Assembly: GCA_963920765.1 (NCBI GenBank)
Contig: OY987243.1
Location: forward strand, 3,906,001-3,970,000
DNA from: Ulota crispa
Taxonomy: Eukaryota > Streptophyta > Bryopsida > Orthotrichales > Orthotrichaceae
Direction: 5' to 3'
DNA length: 64,000 bases
Shown: positions 1 through 10,527 of the stretch, one piece after another
Position numbering within the stretch: the first letter of the stretch is position 1
Layout: every line of letters begins with the position of its first letter
Notes under the pieces: generated by a model
Told to the model about the DNA's origin: nothing
Seen by the model: the letters and a program-made list of their open reading frames with translations, nothing else
The model's database searches: none
Position numbers and translations under genes: made by a program

Positions 1-835
1 TTTTCACAAATGATGTGCTTGAGGAGTAGCTTTAAGGCCCATCAACTTTCATAACTTTTGACTTCATAGGTTATAAGTTAATGCATGATATGTAGTTTTC
101 TTTACTTGGTGAGCAGCTAAAAAACTTCTTTAAAAATGACATTTTTTGAATTGTGTTTTTTGAAATTGGTTCTTTAGATTTATATATACTTAAGAAGCTT
201 TGAATCATTCCATTTTGATTAATGAGATGAAAGGTATGAGGAGATTTTGTTTGGAGGCAATTATGGATTCTCTACTCTAAAATAAACTTTGAAGTCCATT
301 AATTTACTCAACTTTTGAGATTTTTGAAAAAACAAAACCAAAAGATGTAAACTATTTATCAAAACATTACAACCCTTGGGATTGGAATTTTCATTTCCAT
401 AATTAAGTTCTTAACAATTTAGTGGTTTGAATCATTCTCTACTTCTTTCTACTTATTTTTTTTTTCCATGTGTTTTACAATTCCAAATGATTTGAAAATT
501 TTCAAGTTTGTATCCAACTTGCTTTGAAGAACAAACCCAAAAAATCACAATCATTTTGGAGTTTTTTCATACAAATATAACCTTGTGAAGTGCAGTTGCC
601 CAGATTTTTGGAGAAACAAAAAACAATTTTTTGTCAATTCAAACTCAAATGTCTAACAATCTACATGATAAAAACTCTTGAATTTTTTTTCACATCTTTT
701 GATACTAGTGTAGTGCAAGATCCTACGACTACATATGTCGAAAAGGTTTTTTTTCTAAAATTTGGTACTTGTAGTAGAAATGGCAGTTTTGGAGCGATTT
801 TGGTGAAAAATTGTACTTAGTACTTTAGGGATTAA
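1..835. mobile_element. TTAA/CCCTAAA-end element, right part only
   Basis: The right end reads TTTAGGGATTAA (824-835), the mirror of the TTAACCCCTAAA ends seen at 20385, 49246 and elsewhere. The stretch around 240-480 matches, on the opposite strand, the interior of the 49246-50166 element (about 49600-49850). The left end lies outside the window. No coding region is visible, so it is a non-autonomous copy. Confidence 0.65.
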
Positions 836-1361
836 CCACTGTACCATGAAAGGAGGGCCTGTTAGGCCGTTACAACTGTGCTTGTAGGAGGGGAGAATAC
901 CGGCTAATTGTTCCTTCTCGCCAATTGAATTTTCCAGGCCAATCAAACATATTTCATCTATTTTTTAATGGTCCACTGTCTGGCAGAGTGTGTACCCGGG
1001 TTTTCGGCCATAACCACCGGCGTACTTTCCATGAGATGCCAGTTCTGCCCGGCCATTGGCTAAAATTTGCTGCGAACAGCAGGTGAAGCGCAGCGACGCC
1101 TCGTCCCACCAGGCCACCACCACTCCACCAATGACCAGCAGGATAGGAATAGCAACAGTGCCAGACAGAGTGAGAGAGGCAGAGAGAGCAAGGAGCGCAA
1201 TCATGCTCCGCAGCCCACTTGACTCCCCCCAGGGGCCCAGGGGCGCTGGTCTTGCTGCGGTCCCCACCGATGGCCCCACTTCCCCCCGGCAGCGCTTCAA
1301 AAGCACCCTGCCAAGCCCAAGCCCCAGCCTCCTATAGGAGTACAGAACTCTCTCCAAAAAC

Positions 1362-1368
1362 TATATAA
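1362..1368 (+). promoter_or_regulatory. TATA box of the bHLH gene
   Basis: The sequence CTATATAAAT sits in a GC-richer block (about 970-1700) that precedes the bHLH coding region. Transcription would start near 1390-1400, giving a 5' leader of roughly 400-600 bases. The rest of 836-1361 holds no feature I can name. Confidence 0.6.
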
Positions 1369-1974
1369 ATGCCACTCGCAGCGCTCTCCTGTTCAAATTC
1401 TATACAATCCAACGACCCCCCCAGTCCCCCACCCCCAGAGCCGCATTCACGTGCATGCCGGTGCATGCACGTGGCGTCTCCTCCGGGACCCCGCCCTGTA
1501 ACGCCACTTGCACCTGGCTGGCCATGTTCTTGCAACTTGCGCTGCCGGCACCGCCGTCACAGGGAGACCACCCCCCATGCCAGCCCACCACCGTCGTCCC
1601 TCGTCCCTCATTAATTGCTGCGTTGCCTTGCACCATCCCCCGCAACTTTTGCCACGCGCGGATCTTCGGCGTCTATTGCTGCCACCCTTTTCTGTAGTAG
1701 CCTCTACCTCTGCAAACAAGGCGCTTGGTCCCCCCTTTCTGCCAGAAGCTATACGAAGTTATCCTGTTTGGGGTTTGGGATGGATTGGAGATGGTAAGAG
1801 CTGCAAGGCTTTGATGATTTGGTTGGTGAGGAAGAACCTGCGGAGAGTGTTGGTGAAACCTTTCGAACGGAGCGGGATCAACTGTTGTTGAAGTGGCCGC
1901 AACTGGTTGGTGTGGGGCGTGATCGTCGTTGGTTAGGGTTGCCGGAACCATCGGGGTCGGTAGCTGCTGAATTG

Positions 1975-3149
1975 ATGGCCATGAGGGTGGTACAGAGTGA
2001 CGGTGCTCTTGAGAACTGCGACCACGAAGTCGTCGATTATGCTTCCGATTTGACGGATGTCGAGAGCGATGACGAGGACGCTTGCATCCCACGCGTACTT
2101 GAGCGTGTGGCGCCGCGCAGTTCAAAGCGAAGTTATGGCGCATTTCTCGACAATGGCGTGGTGCCAGAGCGACGGTTGCGCGGTAGAACAGACGAGCAGC
2201 TTGAGCTTTTGCGAGCCGTTATACCCAATTATTGCACCGTAAGTATTTGCTATGTCTATGTGTGTCTACCACTTTTGAGAGAGAGAGAGGAGGGGACCAT
2301 TTGGTAGATTACGTCTTAGCCATATTCAATATTTGCGTATTTGTGTGGCGGGGTTGAAGAAGGAAGCTTGACGATCCGTCCCTCGCCGTTGTCTCCCAGG
2401 GTGAGAGGGCATCGGTGTTGACAGGTGCATGCGAATACATCCAAAAGCTGCAAAGACAAGTGCAGGAGCTGCATTCTGAGCTTGCCACGGAGTCATGTAG
2501 CGACGACGATGTGAGCTCCGCTGAAGATGGCTTGGAGAGCCCGTCGTGTACCGAAGAGGAGCGACCAATAGACTCGAATTCTGCATTCGAATGGAGCTGT
2601 GCAAGCCGCCGCGGACGGTCGCGATCCAAGGTAGGGTTTGTCAAGCCTCTCTTCCTCTTTATCATTTCGATTTCAAATATTTGCGATACGCCACTTCTGA
2701 GGTGACATTTTTTGCAAGAGGCTGAAAATATATTTTGGATGAACAGGTGGAGGTGGTAAGCACCAGAGCCGGTCTGCGAATCCGTGTCGAATGCGACAGA
2801 AGGCCCAGCCTATTGGCAGACATAATGAAGGTGCTGGAGTCGAGGGGCCTGAATGTGGAGAAAGCTGGCGTAGCACTCGAGGAACGATTTGTACTGGACT
2901 GCATAGCATCAGTGGTAAAAATGCACATCTATGGAAACCTACGATCGTTGGGTTGCACTGTCTAGACTAAAGTGCCTTGTTGGAATCGCTTATGCATGTA
3001 CATTTCCAACGCAGCCACATTGTTGTCTGAACTCTTTAGATCGGTGCTGAATTTTCCTTATTTTTTTGTTGATGCAGCTTTACAGAAAGCGAACTTCTGA
3101 ATGCCGACACGTGGGTGCACGTATTAAATCTCTCCTCGCTGATCAATGA
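1975..3149 (+). CDS. bHLH transcription factor with C-terminal ACT-like domain
   Basis: Likely a nuclear transcription regulator that dimerises through its helix-loop-helix. Proposed exons are 1975-2238, 2400-2630, 2747-2914 and 3078-3149; all introns are GT-AG in phase 0, giving 244 residues. Exon 1 carries an acidic stretch (DLTDVESDDED) and helix 1 (EQLELLRAVIPN). Exon 2 completes the HLH (ASVLTGACEYIQKLQRQVQ). Exon 3 encodes a beta-alpha-beta unit typical of ACT-like domains in plant bHLH proteins (VEVVSTRAGLRIRVECDRRP to LEERFVLDCIASV). The basic region (PERRLRGRTDEQ) lacks the usual His-Glu-Arg E-box contacts, so DNA binding may be altered. The frame is open upstream back to a TAA at 1795, just after an ATG at 1780 (M-D-W-R-W-stop); I used the ATG at 1975 because it is the first usable one. 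An alternative 3' end reads through intron 3 to a stop at 2965. Confidence 0.7.
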
Positions 3150-4302
3150 TATCCAGATCCTCATTGTCGGCAGTTCGAATGTCGACTCCCTACTTAGGAT
3201 CATGTAACGCCTCGCGTGCATTCAGCACTAACGAAACCCCTTCAGACGCCGTCGAGGTTTGGGCAAGGATAACCCAAACCTGAAATTCATCTCCACAATG
3301 GATGCCTTTCTCTAGAGCCATTGTAATCTGTGAGAGAGGTTTTTGCGGGCAAGGGTGACTTAGAGTGCTTGGGATTAGTGCTGCTAGGGGACACCACCTC
3401 CTGAAATGTACATTATCTCGTACACTCTCCATAGAACACTCAATGGGTGGGTGTTTACTGCGTATCTCTCCACCCAAATGCTGTAGCCATCAATTGACAG
3501 CGCGTTTCTGCTCTGCGCGGTTTGGGTTTGCAGCTTTAATTTTGGAGTGAGAACTTCAATCGATCGCAGCTGCGCAACAGCTCATCAAACATGGGACTTT
3601 ATAGATATGAACGGCGCATTGTGCTTCTCCATGATAGAGCCGGCCATAATGATCCGACACACCGCCTCCCTTTGGGGTATTAGACTGCTCCTTGCTGGGT
3701 TGGATGGTACCTTGTGAAACTTTACTACTGGTTGTCAGTAAGTTAATACCAGTTTGCAAATCAGACCATTGTTGTTGAAGATTGGATTTTTGATCATTTG
3801 AATTTGAAAATGTTCTGAGTTCAAACGTCAGTGATTATAGTAGAGCTGGCTTCAGGTGAGTCCATGCACCTTTTAAATCCCTAGTGAGAATGATGGATGT
3901 TTGCTGGAAATGGGTTACTGTTGGAGACGATTTGAATCCCAGCGTAGGTACATGATGTGTGATACAGCAATTTCTAACTTGGGCAATACCAACTACACGT
4001 GCTGAATACCTATTTTGTACCTCCAATTCTTTGCACACTGTTGCTGTTTAATTACGCGTACTATAAGTGACGACATTTCGCACCACACTTTTCCTTGTTC
4101 TCGATAAGTACCGCCTGTTGACGTACATTCCAGCAAAGCTGTGTCCTACTAAAGTGTTCCGCATATTGGCGTTACATGTAATGCTGTTTTCTAATGTCCC
4201 AGTATTTGCAAAAGCACCGCAAGGCAGAATAAGAGGATCGGGGGCTACCCGAACCCTCCATGTCACGGTTTTTATCTTTCATTTTTGAAACTAGTGCAGG
4301 TA
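3150..4302. other. Intergenic, no feature recognised
   Basis: This is the 3' flank of the bHLH gene up to the MULE target duplication. Only short unrelated open frames occur and none resembles a known protein. Confidence 0.5.
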
Positions 4303-4311
4303 GGTGTATTA

Positions 4312-5514
4312 GCGGGACGTTAAACCGGGCATACGTACTGCCTCGGCTGCCCACGTGGCCGGCCTGGTAGGGCCAGCCTCGGCGCTCGCTCCCGTCGCCT
4401 CCCGTTCCGGCTCCGTGCCCTGCCCCGCGCAGCGCCTCCTGCCCTGCCCGGCGCACTGAACTTCGTCCGCCTCGACCCCGACGTAGAGATGGTGGACGAC
4501 GGAATTTGAAACTCGACGTGGACGTTGGAAGACACAAGGTTTAGGTCAGGTCTGAAAAGGGTTTAAGTGGTTCGCGCCTTTGTTGTGACGGTTTCTCGGA
4601 AGAGAATTCGACTTCCTGCGTTCAAAATTCGGCTTGAGTAACTAGTTTGCTTACTTAATTCTCAGATTACAGATGTTTCAGTAGTTAGGGTTTAGGGTGC
4701 AAGAAGTTCCTTCCTTGTTGTTTTAGGTGATCACAATGGAAGCTTGTGTTTAGTAGTTTGGTTTAGAATGCAATGTATTTTCAATTTTGGATTGCTGAAG
4801 CACTCTTTCTCTCCCATATCTTGAATTTGTTTTTCCAGGCCCTTGTTGCTCAGAATTCAAGCTTCTTCTCTACAGATTTCTGAGTACGCTTCATGGTAGA
4901 ACTTAACTTTGCTTGTTTGGGAGCTGATTTCCTCTCCTTTCTTGTCAATGCGATTTGAAGAACATTTCTGATTAGAGTTGAAGCTGTTGTTTTTCCACTT
5001 CAGGTTTGAACGCTTCACTAATTCAGTTGTAATTGCTTGTTTAGAAGCTGATGTTTTTTCTTTTCTCTTCAATTTGATGTGTAGGACAATGATGACCACA
5101 ATTGAAGCTTCTTGTTTTCTACTTTAGGGTGATTGTGCTTCAATGATTGAGTCCAAAATGCTTGATTAAAAGCATGTTTCCTCTTCTCTTGCTTGAATTC
5201 AATGTAAAGGAAATTCTTGATCATAATCAAGGTTCCTTTTCTCTACTTTGGGTTTTCAATAGTTCAATTCTAATTGTTTGTTTAGAAGTTGGTTCTTTCT
5301 CTTTTTTCCTCAATTTGATTTGGAGGACATTGATGACCACAAGTCAAGCCCTTCTTTTCTGATTTGGAATTTTGGCACTTCAATGGTTTAGTCCCACATC
5401 CTTGATTAGAATAAAATTTCATCTTATTTTGCTTGCTTCTCTATTTCTTCTTGCATTTGTGGAGGACACTGTAGTTAGTCTTGCACAGAGTAAATTCGTG
5501 GATTTAGACTATTG
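4312..5514 (+). repeat. Left terminal inverted repeat of the MULE
   Basis: 1,203 bp, collinear with the right TIR without a length difference. The outer 200 bp is very GC-rich; the rest is AT-rich and contains a telo-box-like TTAGGGTTTAGGG (about 4685-4697). From about 4912 inward, degenerate units of about 115-128 bp repeat in tandem, each starting near GTTTAGAAGCTG or GATTA-AAGC. In MuDR, TIRs hold both the transposase binding sites and the promoters of the two genes, and the same is inferred here. Confidence 0.92.
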
Positions 5515-5707
5515 CTCAGGGGTTTTTGTTTGCAGCCCGTTCTTATTTTCCACCATAGTGCAGCGCAGTCATGGCCTTATGGAGACTTACAACCAAGTAC
5601 TTGTGGTGGTGAGGAGCTATTGCAAGGCGCCACCAACAGTGCATACATACCTTGTACTAGTGATTCATGTTGGCCACTGAAGTTTGGCAGTTCTTGGGAA
5701 ATTTGCC

Positions 5708-6288
5708 ATGTATCATTTTGATTTGCTGCTCTCCAATGCGTTGCACAATATTGCCAAATTCTATCGTGTCCTTGAGAAGGTATGGGCTACTTTGCATAGA
5801 CATTCCCAAGGTAACAACGCATGGAAGAAGTCCTTGGATCGGACAACTTGGAAGATTGTGTAGGTTCCAAAGCAATTGTGGAATTGGGAGTGTGCGTACT
5901 TCACTATGAAGTATGCCACAAGGTTTGGGCAAAACGATGACCTCATCAGTTGGACCGAAGAGAAGGTGAGGTGCCCTACTTCTAGAACTTCAAATGCTGT
6001 AGTAGATGGTGCACATTTCTCACTTCATTCTTTTGTGCTTGTTTGCAGTTTCGATCATGGATTTTGCAAGACTTCGCAATGAAGACGCGAGAGGTAGTGC
6101 AAAACGCCATTTTTGGTATCTTGAAGGAAGTGGAGGACCAATGCTCGCAGTGGAAGGTGACACTGAGTCCATCAAAGACTAGGAGAGCGGTTGATGGGGA
6201 CTACGAAGGTGATGATGATTGCAAGATTGTCATAGAGCAGAAGACCTCTACATCAGTTTTGGGCAGGACATTGCATGGATTGGAGTAG
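5708..6288 (+). pseudogene. Ulp1-like (C48) cysteine peptidase fragment inside the MULE
   Basis: Two exons, 5708-5965 and 6049-6288, join in phase 0 (GTGAGG donor, TTTGCAG acceptor). The first contains PKQLWNWECAYFTMKY, resembling the Gln...Cys part of the Ulp1/SENP active site, here Glu-Cys-Ala rather than the usual Asp-Cys-Gly. The His-Asp part of the triad is not in the visible exons, so the fold is incomplete or lies in exons I could not place (5520-5700 is the candidate). A TAG at 5861-5863, just before VPKQ, interrupts the frame; CAG to TAG is the simplest origin. Transposons often carry such peptidases, but their role in transposition is unclear. Assignment rests on motif resemblance only. 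Confidence 0.5.
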
Positions 6289-6764
6289 ATTACATGTTTT
6301 ACGAGGGGGACGACACGTGTTGTAGTTTTTGACCATCACACATTGTAGACCATGGTCATGGAACATTTCTTTTTGATTCAATACATTTCTCCCTCTGTGT
6401 AGGAAGGTAGTGCATTCTTGTTGTTCTTGTAGTACTGCCTTTTCATGGACAATTGCAAGTACCCCCTTGCTCCTCAAACTATGGTATCTTGACTAAAACA
6501 CTTGCAACTAAACATAGGCTCATTGTTGTAACTTGTGAATTTGAACCCCACACTATCCTGTATCTGATGCTCATTGTTTACAATTGCAAATGTTGGTATT
6601 GTAAATATTATATTTGTCTATAATGCCTGCAAAGGTATGTTTGGAGAATCATTATAAAGAATTTATAAGTAAATTTGCTATTGAGGTTGGAAACTAGGTA
6701 GAACCCTTGTTTTTGAAATCTATATTTTACTATTACAGCAATAGTGTTTCCTGAATCATGACCT

Positions 6765-6990
6765 TCAAAACCTTGGAAAGTTGTGGAAGTGAATAAATGT
6801 GATTACAAGGGGTGTACAACATATGAACATGATACATAAGTGTTGGTTTATGGTGCAATTGCAATCAATTCTTTAGAAATTGAAGACCACTAGTCATAAT
6901 ATTCAAATAATACATTCAAAAGTGGAATCTTTTGAAGTTCATCTTCCTAATTAATAGGATCCTATAATGGGGAAGATACATGTCTAATAA
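6765..6990. repeat. Degenerate MITE fragment inside the MULE
   Basis: The stretch resembles the interior of the AAGGTAG element at 27196-27514: shared phrases include TGGAAGTGAATAAA, ATTCAAATAATACATT and CCTAATAGGATC (with gaps). No clear ends remain. Confidence 0.5.
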
Positions 6991-7014
6991 CCCGTAATGG
7001 ACCATTGTCCATTT

Positions 7015-7320
7015 AGGCAACAACTGAATTTGGGCATGTATCTATGCCTATAGTATTTTGTGTGATTTTCTGCAATTGTATTGGAACAAAGATCTGCATG
7101 GGCATCATATATTTGCTTCATTTTGACATTTATTGTAGAAGTTCTGCATGAATTTATGAAAAACAAGGGAAGGCAAGCACCGACAATAATTTTTAGTGAT
7201 GTTTTTTTTTATAAAAAATCTGACATTGCTTTTTCAGATTTATAAGTGTGTGGGGAGCTTAGAATCATTCAATTTCAGTTTACAAGTGATAAGTTTTAGT
7301 TTGATGACAAGTAAAGGGCA
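7015..7320. repeat. Degenerate fragment of the TTAA/CCCTAAA family inside the MULE
   Basis: Phrases such as TGTGTGATTTTCTG, TTCATTTTGACATTTATTG and GAATCATTCAATT parallel the arm of the foldback at 21840-22110. It is a decayed copy without recognisable ends. Confidence 0.5.
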
Positions 7321-7516
7321 CCCATATCTCCACCATTTTAACTTTTGGTGCTTTCCTTTTTTGTGGTACTTTAGAATTTGTTCTTTGACTTATTTTTCCC
7401 AAGTAGTAGAAGACTAAGATTCTTGGTTTTCCACCTAATTGATGAAAGTAGGTTGAATTTTTGAAAATCACGTAAACTTAAAAAATTCAAGTACTGTATT
7501 TGCAAATTTAATTGAC

Positions 7517-7928
7517 GAGGGTTGATATGTATACCACACCCTTTGAACTACTGTACCACACTCTCGGGGTAAATTTTAGATTTTTACCATCAAAATGCTA
7601 AATTTGAATATTTTGAATTTAGATTTGGACTTAGAGACCATGATTTAGTCTAGAACCATAAAAAATTTGCAACTTAACAACACCCAATGAAAAAGTTTAT
7701 CATTTTTTACAAAGAAGAGTAAAAATAATACTTTTCTCTGTAGTTGAACTTTTTCATTGGGTGTTGTTGAGTTGCAATTTTTTTTATAGTCCTAGACTAA
7801 ATCATGGTCTTTAAGTCCAAATCTAAATTCTAAATTCTCAAATTCAGCGTTTTGATGGTAGAAATCTCAAATTTATCCTAGGGGTGTGGTACAATAGTTC
7901 AAAGGGTGTGGTACACATATCAATGTCC
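7517..7928. mobile_element. Foldback MITE, Mutator type, copy 1, nested in the MULE
   Basis: A nearly complete palindrome whose ends read TTGATATGTGTACCACACCC (with small differences). It is flanked by exact 9-bp direct repeats TTAATTGAC (7508-7516 and 7929-7937). It has no coding capacity. A second copy lies at 38355-38742. Insertion into the MULE interior dates it as younger than that part of the MULE. Confidence 0.85.
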
Positions 7929-8284
7929 TTAATTGACTTATGGCATTGCAGGATTTTACAAAGTATGATTCACACTTCCAATTCCTTCAAATATTCTCCT
8001 ACACTTACCTAAGTTGGTTTGCTACATAGAAAATAAAAATCCTCAGCTTAGGGAACATCAGCTTTTTAGATGTGGAAGAGGGGAAAGACTTTCGTAAATT
8101 CTGGGCAATATATAAGGAAAAAGACCTTTTTTGCACTTTGGATGTTAATATCTTTCTCTTGTATATTTAGAATGACCTAATTATTTTCCGCAAGTACCTC
8201 CCATAGTTTAGAATAGGATCCTATGAATGAATTTCCAAATAGAATTCATTGTCCTACCTCTTTAGTTGTTAGTTATTTTAGTCT

Positions 8285-8530
8285 ATAAGAACAGAAAAGG
8301 TTGCAATGAAACAATAGCCAATGTAAAAACCTATCTAATTCGGTCAAATAAAAATGAACAATTTAATTTTCCCCTTAACTAAGCTTTTTCATTGGGTGTT
8401 TTTTAATTGCATCATTTTCCGTGGTTCTAGAGTAAATGACAGTCTCTAAATTCAATCCGGTATTCGAAACCTTCAAATGCAGTTTTTTATGGGAGCAATC
8501 CCTAAACCTACCCCCTAGGAATGTGGGCAT
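8285..8530. repeat. Fragment related to the 7517-7928 MITE
   Basis: It contains TTTTTCATTGGGTGTT, GTCTCTAAATTCAATCC and a degraded CCCCCTAGGAATGTGGG end, matching one half of the 7517 element. The ends are lost. Confidence 0.5.
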
Positions 8531-10527
8531 ATATTACTCCTCGGTGTGCATGTTTAAATTTCCTAATTGCATCATGAGAGAATATAAAAATTACGTTTCA
8601 TACAATTTAGAATGTTGAGTATATTCTTGTATTATGTATAATATATAAATTAAAACCAAATGGTGGAATGGAATTCTAATTATAATAGAATTTTTTAGAT
8701 GTCTCAATTCTATAGAAAAATCAAGTACAACACGTTAATGTTTCGATTATATAAAATATACTTCACTGCATGCTTCTGCATTACTGTGAAAATACTTGGA
8801 TGATAATGGAAAGTACAAGTACAAAATTATGGGGCATTTTTATTATTTACACTTCAAATAATAAATTCTAGGAGATTTTTTAGAAGTACATGATTGGAGA
8901 GCTTTTGGTGTTGAATATGTATGGCATCCTTTGTTGCTTCAGTGTAACCCCACAAATTTTCTACGAGGTTTTGGAAAAGACCAACAGTATAAAAAATTGT
9001 GTTCTACTTGACATGTGCAAATTGACACAATGTGTTGAAAGTGATCAACAAACTGTAGAATTGGACAATTTCTGTACATGAAGCCATGTTCATGTGCACA
9101 TGATTTTGTAATTTTGGACAGTTTCCCTTATAGTGCACGGAGTTGAAATCATCCCACTTAATAGTATTGATACTACTAGTAGTAGTATATATATATATAT
9201 ACACACACACAGACATATACATATGTTTAGTTTTGTAAAATTAATTGGAACCTTGCATGACAATACCAAGGGAGGTAGAACTATTATGAAACTACGGCAA
9301 ACCCAAATCTATTCACAGTTGCCTGAGATTGTTGTAAGTGTTTGGCTTACTGTATGAATCAAGCAAACCTATGTAATATCGAAAACTACAATTTGTAATA
9401 GGATACAAACAAAGTAATGCATTATTAACATTGACATGGTACAATAATGTAGTAATATTTCTATCATGTTCTTTGTCACGCTTTGCAATGGTGTAGGCTT
9501 TATGGATTATAGTATAGGAGACCCCCCATACCTTTCATGGAATTTCCATATGAACTCTTGCCTAAATAGAATTACATAAGTTGCCACTGATTTGAACATA
9601 CAAATGTTATGAATGTAGTTGAAGATGTTATCCGTGAGATGGATCAATGCTTAACGGCTTTGTAGAACCTTACCTGGAATGATGCTGGTCAATTATTTGT
9701 AAATGGAGTACGAGTGTTAACGGCTACTCCAATCACTATCTGCGTCATTTGGACGGACATGGTGTAGAATGGCACGAGTTGGTGAAGGGACCGTAACTGC
9801 TAAAGCTTATAAGAGAATGTGCAGTTCCTTGCAGCTGAACTTGATGTCTAATGATGTATAGTTGCCTATGTTATAAGTAATTTCAAATGAACATCCTCCC
9901 TAAATCCTAAGCCATTTCAAATCGTAAGTTGTCACAATGTATGCAACAAGATACAATTAGTTCAAGCATGGCACATACTCATGTGTTGCTCTCCTTCAAA
10001 AATATGCTACCCATGCATCATCTTCTTCAAAATTGTATATGAAGTCAAGGCCACAAACAATATCCCAAGACAATCATGTGTTCATGGACATCACCAGTCA
10101 TTATGACATAACGTGTATGTAGTGAGTGACGTTACTTTTGAACACAATGGATTTGTGTTACGTACTTAAGATGATTATAACAGATCAAAGAGGTTTGTCC
10201 TTAGAGACTTTATGACAAAAAGAATACAACCCGATTGCAATACAAAATATGCTGCAGAGCATTTTAGAGTGGTCCAACATTTTTTGTGAATGTGTTAGCA
10301 ACAAAAGAATCATGTTTTAATGTAGCAGGTGTACACCTTCAGCACAATAAAAGATGTCACCAATACAAACAAACATACTAAAATGCAGCTTCAGCATTGA
10401 AACTAGAAATACAATCATTCTAAATGAAGAACACAATACTATGCAGTCTATGACATTTTGTAGAGCACACTCAAAGGGGACATTATTTTCGACCATTTCC
10501 AACCTTGGGCTCCAAGAAACTACAACA
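8531..10527. other. Internal MULE spacer
   Basis: Between the two converging MULE genes. It holds a short (TA)n(CA)n microsatellite near 9187-9211 and otherwise nothing I recognise. Confidence 0.5.

Noticed and set aside
1673..2143. 156-codon minus-strand open frame over bHLH exon 1
   Set aside because: It lies antisense to a better-supported coding exon and has no splice or domain support.
4857..5362. Open frames in the MULE TIRs (also mirrored at 14651-15156 and 15476-15775)
   Set aside because: They recur only because the TIR is present twice, show no protein features, and overlap on both strands.
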